DNA of 64,000 nt from NCBI GenBank assembly GCA_963783095.1, contig CAWAMR010000012.1:310001-374000 (forward strand), written 5' to 3'. Origin of the DNA: CAWAMR01 sp963783095 (lineage in GTDB: Bacteria; Planctomycetota; Planctomycetia; Gemmatales; Gemmataceae). The translations under genes were made by a program, and so were the position numbers. Positions 59,567 through 64,000 of this stretch are shown here, piece after piece. Numbering within the stretch: the first letter of the stretch is position 1; each line of letters opens with the position of its first letter. The notes under the pieces were generated by a model that made no database searches, was not told where the DNA came from, and saw only the letters and a program-made list of their open reading frames with translations.

Positions 59567-60580
59567 TCATTTATTGTGTGCTGTGGTCGGCGGCTGACTG
59601 GCGAGAAAAGTGAACGCCTCCCGACAGCGGAGGATCTGCCCCCTCGAAACGGTCAGAAAGCGGTGTGGACCTTTGTCCGCCGCGACGAATTTGGTTACTC
59701 CATCGTCCCCGACGGTTACCTGGCCGGTCTTGGACAGCCCGAAGTAGCCGCGCTCCGGGTAGACCGCGTAGAGCACACTGGTCAGATCCCAACACGGGCG
59801 CTCGTGGGGCGGCGGACTGTATCGTCGATATGCCTCCGCGAGAGGATGATTCTTGGCGTAGGCAAAATCCTTTTCAATGCTCACGGCCGGATAGGTGATG
59901 GCCAGCCCGACCTCAAACCCGCTAAAGACGATCGGTGTCGGCCAGTCGGTGGTGAACTTCTTGGAACTGGGGAGATCTTCAACCACGTTATACTCACGAT
60001 GCGGATTCACTCTGCCTTCGAGCTTAAAGGCTCCGAACATGGCGGATACAAACTTGACCTTCTTGGCGGCCAGTTCTTTTCCGGAGAGCGGGGAAACACT
60101 GTCCGGCGGCGAGGCGAGGAGCCGGGCGAGATTGGTCGAAAAACCGACCTGGGCGATTACCACCGAGCCGTCAGGCTGCCCAGCCAACACCTTGCGCAGC
60201 AAAGCGGTGGCCTCAGGGGCATCCGCCGACCGCTTGAGTTTGTGGGGATAGGGAGACTTGTCGCCATCGCGGACCATGCCGAGGAACTTCCCTTCATCGC
60301 GCGTGGCTCCGCCCCGGACAACGCCGACCGGAATTTGCGGACGACCATAGAAGGTGTTGATGGCATCCGCGAAAGGGCCGGCGAGGTCGTGGTCTTTGGT
60401 CACGGTCACGGCGAGGAGATCGCACATGCCGCGCGACTGGAGAGCATGAATCATCCCCAGGGCCAAGACATCGTCAACGTCGTTGCCGATGTCGGTATCG
60501 AAAATGAGGCGAACCGGCTCGGCCGAGATTGTCGGGGAAACCATGAGCAGAAGCAATATCGGGGTACAGGACGTTTTCAC
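59567..60580 (-). CDS. Secreted inosine-uridine nucleoside hydrolase family protein
   Basis: 337 residues with a signal peptide (MKTSCTPILLLLMVSPTISA). The calcium-binding DTDIGNDVDD motif of nucleoside hydrolases lies at residues ~28-37; other family-like blocks are VVIAQVGFSTNLARLL and REYNVVEDLPSSKKF. These enzymes split the N-glycosidic bond of nucleosides to ribose and base; export suggests a salvage or scavenging role, or a related sugar-hydrolase substrate. The GTG start at 60580 overlaps the stop of a 29-codon frame that itself overlaps the end of truB. Confidence 0.9.
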   Translation of the reverse strand: MKTSCTPILLLLMVSPTISAEPVRLIFDTDIGNDVDDVLALGMIHALQSRGMCDLLAVTVTKDHDLAGPFADAINTFYGRPQIPVGVVRGGATRDEGKFLGMVRDGDKSPYPHKLKRSADAPEATALLRKVLAGQPDGSVVIAQVGFSTNLARLLASPPDSVSPLSGKELAAKKVKFVSAMFGAFKLEGRVNPHREYNVVEDLPSSKKFTTDWPTPIVFSGFEVGLAITYPAVSIEKDFAYAKNHPLAEAYRRYSPPPHERPCWDLTSVLYAVYPERGYFGLSKTGQVTVGDDGVTKFVAADKGPHRFLTVSRGQILRCREAFTFLASQPPTTAHNK

Positions 60581-60666
60581 GATTGAGTCTCGGCGGGGTT
60601 ATCGGGCAAAACATCAGGTTCCAGTTTAGCGATACGCGGCAATTTTGTCGCGGTGAAGGCGCTCAC
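60577..60666 (-). CDS. 29-codon frame bridging truB and the nucleoside hydrolase gene
   Basis: GTG 60666 overlaps the truB stop as GTGA, and its own TGA (60579-60577) overlaps the GTG start of the nucleoside hydrolase as GTGA. The peptide would be MSAFTATKLPRIAKLEPDVL plus nine residues. It may be a leader that carries ribosomes from truB to the next gene, or chance. No domain is recognisable. Confidence 0.35.
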   Translation of the reverse strand: MSAFTATKLPRIAKLEPDVLPDNPAETQS

Positions 60667-61529
60667 CGCAACTTTATCACCGGCTTCACGGTACCATTTA
60701 TCGTCACTCTTCCGATCCCACTCAATGCCCCGCTCGCATCGAACACTGCCACTTCTTCGCCCGGTTTCACCATCGTAGCACAAGGTACTTCCTGTCCCAT
60801 GCGCATGCGTTGCAATGGTTGATCTTCAAGTCGTACCGAGGGCAAATGGCCTACTGCTGTCGCCGGCGGCAATAACTTAGCCTGCGCTTGCGCAGCATCC
60901 GCTTCGTAAGGAACAGCCATCTCCGGCGAAAAGCAGCCAACTTTCGTCCGGCGTAATTCGGATACATAGGCACCTACTCCAAGCATCTCGCCCAGATCGC
61001 GGGCAATCGAGCGGATATAGGTTCCTTTGCCGCAATGAATGTCGAGTTCGAGTTCCGGCCAGATGTATCGCAACAGATCGATTCGATCGATCCGGACCTT
61101 CCGGGGGGCTAGGGCGACTTCTCTTCCTTTCCGCGCCAGATTGTAAGCGCGTTTCCCCGACACGAGCGCTGCGGAGTAGGCAGGTGGAACTTGTTCGATT
61201 GCGCCAACGAACTTGGTCAATTCATTACGAACGTCCACATCCGAGATGGCTTTAGCGTAGAGTGTCGGTGTGATGGTGCCATCGCCGTCGTCGGTATCGC
61301 TTCGTCCACCCAGGACAAAGGTCGTTCGATAGGACTTGGGAAGATCTTGTACGTAATCCGCAAGCCGGGTTGCGGAGCCGATGCAAACAACCAGAACCCC
61401 GGTCGCACGCGGGTCGAGCGTGCCGGTATGACCGATTTTGGTCCTGGGAGGGAACCAGATTTGCACATGATCCACCACATCGCGAGACGTGATGCCGGTC
61501 GGTTTATCGAGGACAAGAAGGCCGTGCAT
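60663..61529 (-). CDS. truB: tRNA pseudouridine-55 synthase
   Basis: 288 residues, full length. TruB makes pseudouridine at position 55 in the T-loop of tRNAs. The catalytic aspartate is in KIGHTGTLDPRATGVL; other blocks are LLVLDKPTGITSRDVV at the start, KSYRTTFVLGGRSDTDDGDG, QVPPAYSAALVSGKRAYNLA and CGKGTYIRSIARDLGEMLG. A C-terminal PUA-like region follows (GQEVPCATMVKPGEEVAVFD). ATG 61529 is the natural start. It leads a minus-strand group with the nucleoside hydrolase through overlapping start and stop codons. Confidence 0.96.
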   Translation of the reverse strand: MHGLLVLDKPTGITSRDVVDHVQIWFPPRTKIGHTGTLDPRATGVLVVCIGSATRLADYVQDLPKSYRTTFVLGGRSDTDDGDGTITPTLYAKAISDVDVRNELTKFVGAIEQVPPAYSAALVSGKRAYNLARKGREVALAPRKVRIDRIDLLRYIWPELELDIHCGKGTYIRSIARDLGEMLGVGAYVSELRRTKVGCFSPEMAVPYEADAAQAQAKLLPPATAVGHLPSVRLEDQPLQRMRMGQEVPCATMVKPGEEVAVFDASGALSGIGRVTINGTVKPVIKLR

Positions 61530-61748
61530 AGTTCTTCAATCTGCAAGTCAAAGGCGACATACGAACGTATTATGGAATTGAAGGACGGAGAGGCGGCCCT
61601 TTCGCTGGTTTCGTGGTGTTTTGAACGATCGCGAAAGCGTTAAATTGTGCGCGTATCTGTAGCGGCGAAGGCTTTCGAAATTCCCACGCTTTTCGATCCT
61701 TCCAAAAATTGTGGGTGATAGTCAGTCACAGACGATAAGAAGAGCATT

Positions 61749-62366
61749 CGACTTCCAAGAAACTTCGCCTCAATCCAACGATTATTGATTTGATATTCTG
61801 GCGAAGTTACTTTCAGATGAGGGCCCGAGCATCGGGCCAGACGCTACAAATTGCTACAAAAAATGCGATTTCTCTGGGATCGAGAGTAAGATCAAGTAAT
61901 AGTCAGAAGCATGGAGAGGCGCAATGTTACAAATTGCTACAAAAATGCGATTTTTCTCGGATCGAGAGCAAAATCAAGTAATAGTCAGAAGCATGGAGAG
62001 GCGCAATGTTACAAATTGCTACAAAAATTGGCGATTTCTCTCGGATTGAGAGCAAGATCAAGTAATAGTCAGAATCATGGAGCAATGTTACAAATTGCTA
62101 CAAAAAATGCGATTTCTCTCCAAATCGCGAGCAAGATCAAGTAATAGTCAGAATCATGGAGAGGGCAATGTTACAAATTGCTACAAAAATTGGCGATTTC
62201 TCTCGGATTGAGAGAACGATCTGATAATAGTCAAAAGGCATTGGCATTCTTACTACAAGCGCTTCCAAGAACTACAGCCAATCAAACGCTTATCGATTTG
62301 ATGGATTGGCGAAGTTTTTGCTGATGAGAGCCCGAAAATCGGCGCAGACGCTACAAATCGCTACAA
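61749..62366. repeat. Tandem array of 79-83-nt units framed by related ~110-nt sequences
   Basis: Five units start at about 61843, 61926, 62008, 62087 and 62170, each opening G(C/T)TACAAATTGCTACAAAAA, followed by GCGATTTCTCTCGGATCGAG with its small CTCTCG-GAT-CGAGAG stem, then AAGATCAAGTAATAGTCAGA and ATGGAGAGG-CAAT. The fifth is degenerate. The sequence before the array (61749-61860) reappears, diverged, after it (62260-62366), including GCGAAGTT, GATGAG and AGACGCTACAAAT. Unit lengths are not multiples of three. The rest of the gap (61530-61748) shows nothing; the right end runs into the folC stop. Confidence 0.88.
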
Positions 62367-63674
62367 AGCTCGGATTTCACCGGCCAGGAATACTGACCCT
62401 GTGATAACAATTAGATCCTCGACCCCGGATGCAGACTTTGCCAGAGTCAATGCTTCCGAAGCTGTGGGTATCACCTTGACGCAGACCGTCGGATCGATCG
62501 CTTGTAGCATTGCCGCAATCTGTTCGGGCGGGACGCAACGGGGGTTGTTAGCGTAGCGCGTCAGAAAGAATTCATCGAACTTCGAGGCCAGCACGTCGAG
62601 GATTTCCGGCACTTGCTTGTCGCTCGATACAGCAAAAATGAGTCTCTTTTTGCCGGCTACTCGAAAGGATTCTGCCATCGTGTCTACCAAAGCTTGCGCT
62701 GAGGCAACATTGTGGGCACAATCGAGCACGATCAAAGGCTGCTCGCCGATGACTTCGAGTCTTGCGGGCCAGGTAACTTCGGCGAGTCCCTGTATCACTG
62801 CCTTTTCGGGGATCGGTAATCCCTGGTGTCGGAGTTGCTCTATCACTGCAATCACCCCGGCGGCGTTGACCGCCTGGTGCTTGCCGTAGAGTCCCAGGTC
62901 CATTGCCGGCCAGTTCTGTTGCCCGGATACTTGCACGCGCGATCGCTGGGGATAAGGCATCGACATATATTGATATGTGAATTCATGACCCAACCTGGTG
63001 ATAGGCGACTTGCGTTCCTGGGCGATTCGCGCAATGACCGCCAATGCTGGTTCTTCTGCGGTAGTGACGACTGGCCGGCCGAGCTTGATAATCCCAGCTT
63101 TCTCGAATGCGATTCTTTCCAGTGTCGCGCCAAGCTGGGCAATGTGGTCGTAACTGATGCTGGTGATCAGCGAAAGGATCGGCACGCAAACATTGGTCGA
63201 ATCGAATCGTCCGCCCAGGCCCACTTCGACGACGGCCACATCCACGCGCCGGCAGTTGAAGTGCAAGAATCCCAGAGCAGTGCCGACTTCAAAGAAAGTG
63301 GGAATACGCAGTGGGTCGCCCGAAGATTCGAGTCGATCGACCGCCTCAGCCACCTCTTCCATGCGGGCAGCCAGTTCTTCGTGCGAGATGGGGACGCCGT
63401 CGACTTGTATACGTTCGGAGACATCGCAAAGATGCGGCGAGGTGAACAGGCCGACGCGATAGCCCGCAGCCTGAAGAACCGAGGCCAGCATCGCCGAACA
63501 GGAGCCTTTGCCCTTGGTTCCGGCCACATGGATGGTCCGCAAGCGCTCTTGCGGATCGCCCAGGAGTCGAAGAAGAGCACGCATCCGGTCGAGCTTCAAA
63601 TCGCCCGGCTTGGCCGGCTTCTTTTCAAAATCAATCCGGCCAAACCAATAAGCCATCGCTTGTGCGAAAGTCAT
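62361..63674 (-). CDS. folC: Folylpolyglutamate synthase / dihydrofolate synthase
   Basis: 437 residues, full length for FolC, which adds glutamate to folates and, in bifunctional forms, makes dihydrofolate from dihydropteroate. Visible blocks: the P-loop in TIHVAGTKGKGSCSAMLASV, GLFTSPHLCDVSERIQVDG, VAVVEVGLGGRFDSTNVC, SISYDHIAQLGATLERIAFE with the carbamylated-lysine region KAGIIKLGRPVV, and LDCAHNVASAQALV. Start ATG 63674 has GAGAAG upstream. The stop codon lies at the edge of the tandem array. The gene upstream is on the same strand, separated by an inverted repeat. Confidence 0.95.
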   Translation of the reverse strand: MTFAQAMAYWFGRIDFEKKPAKPGDLKLDRMRALLRLLGDPQERLRTIHVAGTKGKGSCSAMLASVLQAAGYRVGLFTSPHLCDVSERIQVDGVPISHEELAARMEEVAEAVDRLESSGDPLRIPTFFEVGTALGFLHFNCRRVDVAVVEVGLGGRFDSTNVCVPILSLITSISYDHIAQLGATLERIAFEKAGIIKLGRPVVTTAEEPALAVIARIAQERKSPITRLGHEFTYQYMSMPYPQRSRVQVSGQQNWPAMDLGLYGKHQAVNAAGVIAVIEQLRHQGLPIPEKAVIQGLAEVTWPARLEVIGEQPLIVLDCAHNVASAQALVDTMAESFRVAGKKRLIFAVSSDKQVPEILDVLASKFDEFFLTRYANNPRCVPPEQIAAMLQAIDPTVCVKVIPTASEALTLAKSASGVEDLIVITGSVFLAGEIRAL

Positions 63675-63683
63675 GATCTTCTC

Positions 63684-63784
63684 AGTGGTCAGTGATTAGT
63701 GGTCAGTGGTCAGTAAATGCAAAGACAAGAGACCCCGAGAGTAATTGGTATTAACTGACCACTAATCACTGACCACTCACCACT
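63684..63784. repeat. Inverted repeat of iterated CAGTGGT/GTGATTA words
   Basis: GTGGTCAGTGATTAGTGGTC(AGT) at 63685-63707 pairs perfectly over 23 nt with 63754-63776, and pairing is extended by further CAGTGGT words. Spacer about 46 nt. It lies between folC and the next gene upstream on the same strand. Confidence 0.85.
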
Positions 63785-63790
63785 ATTCTG

Positions 63791-64000
63791 CTATCCCTGT
63801 ATCGGCATACACACCTGCTCGAGCGATTTCTCGCAATGCTCCTGGATTAGATCGGCCAGGTTCGGGATGGGCTGGCCTTCGGGCAGCGACTTCTTTCATG
63901 GTCGAAAGCCAGCGTGGGAAGCTGTAGAGCATCGCAAAGCCTTCCAGGGACATCGGCTCCAGCCTGGCGTGCTTCTTGCGTTTGTCGGCCTCGTTCCACA
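63791..64000 (-). CDS. C-terminal part of an unrecognised protein (cut by window edge, one frame break)
   Basis: Reading from the window edge on the minus strand gives WNEADKRKKHARLEPMSLEG then FAMLYSFPRWLSTMKEVA; near 63890 the sensible frame changes to LPEGQPIPNLADLIQEHCEK and SLEQVCMPIQG, ending at TAG 63791. The N-terminal part lies outside the window. I do not recognise the family. The short tail with a cysteine pair is not diagnostic. Confidence 0.5.

Noticed and set aside
61911..62144. Coding frame through the tandem array
   Set aside because: Unit lengths of 79-83 nt put successive copies in different frames, so the peptide is not repeated consistently; no ribosome binding site.
61843..62250. 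CRISPR array
   Set aside because: The repeated unit is about 82 nt and nearly the whole unit is conserved; there are no unique spacers of constant length and no cas genes in the window.

Overview
The window looks like chromosomal DNA from a planctomycete, most likely of the Gemmataceae/Isosphaeraceae side. The inference rests on family content: several Planctomycete-type cytochrome/DUF1549-DUF1553 proteins paired with DUF1501 proteins, EF-hand proteins beside them, a WD40/TPR protein, secreted PQQ-like propeller and LRR proteins with TDAGLKEL-type repeats, a tricorn-like protease, and a sedolisin carrying an N-terminal LETLEDR motif. No rRNA, tRNA, insertion sequence, prophage or CRISPR array was seen.

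Layout. 0-12.5 kb: WD40/TPR protein (cut by the window edge), two tandem antitoxin-like genes, a dipeptidase, a YfbM-like protein, glutamyl-Q tRNA(Asp) synthetase, a polytopic membrane protein, a second membrane protein, an AAA ATPase with a palindrome before its start, a secreted protein of unknown family, WbqC and a DUF1328 protein. 12.8-20.5 kb: a PlsC-ACP-AMP-ligase fusion and a three-gene formate dehydrogenase operon whose catalytic subunit carries an in-frame TGA at the selenocysteine position, followed by a bacterial-type SECIS hairpin. 20.7-35.3 kb: a CAP-domain protein, a truncated DUF1501 remnant, a heavily frame-broken GH20 hexosaminidase with three tandem beta-rich modules, a coupled operon MFS > DUF1549/1553 > DUF1501 > EF-hand, a PQQ-like propeller and a PhyH oxygenase. 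35.8-49 kb: a sedolisin/SBBP/Ig multidomain protein, transaldolase, an LRR protein, another DUF1549/1553 protein, RluD, a TPR membrane protein and an EF-hand protein with a Gly/Met tail. 49.5-64 kb: tricorn-like protease, small zinc-ribbon/GYF proteins, a DUF1549-LamG-DUF1553 + DUF1501 pair, nucleoside hydrolase, TruB, an 82-nt tandem array, FolC and the end of an unrecognised gene.

Two non-coding themes stand out. First, gaps between genes repeatedly hold long near-perfect inverted repeats (arms 14-51 nt) whose sequences mostly differ from one another but whose build is alike; several arms are made of an iterated word of about 7-9 nt. Second, an array of about five 79-83-nt units lies between truB and folC, framed by two related copies of a ~110-nt sequence.

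Many genes, including housekeeping ones such as rluD, continue in another frame after an apparent indel. The breaks are clustered (22.5-26.3, 28.4-29.9, 49.5-52.8, 56.3-57.5 kb). I read most of them as assembly or sequencing indels and annotate the whole gene span, except where the gene is also truncated (21.6-22.3 kb). Start codons were chosen by ribosome binding site, signal peptide and start/stop overlap; coordinates of frame breaks are approximate.
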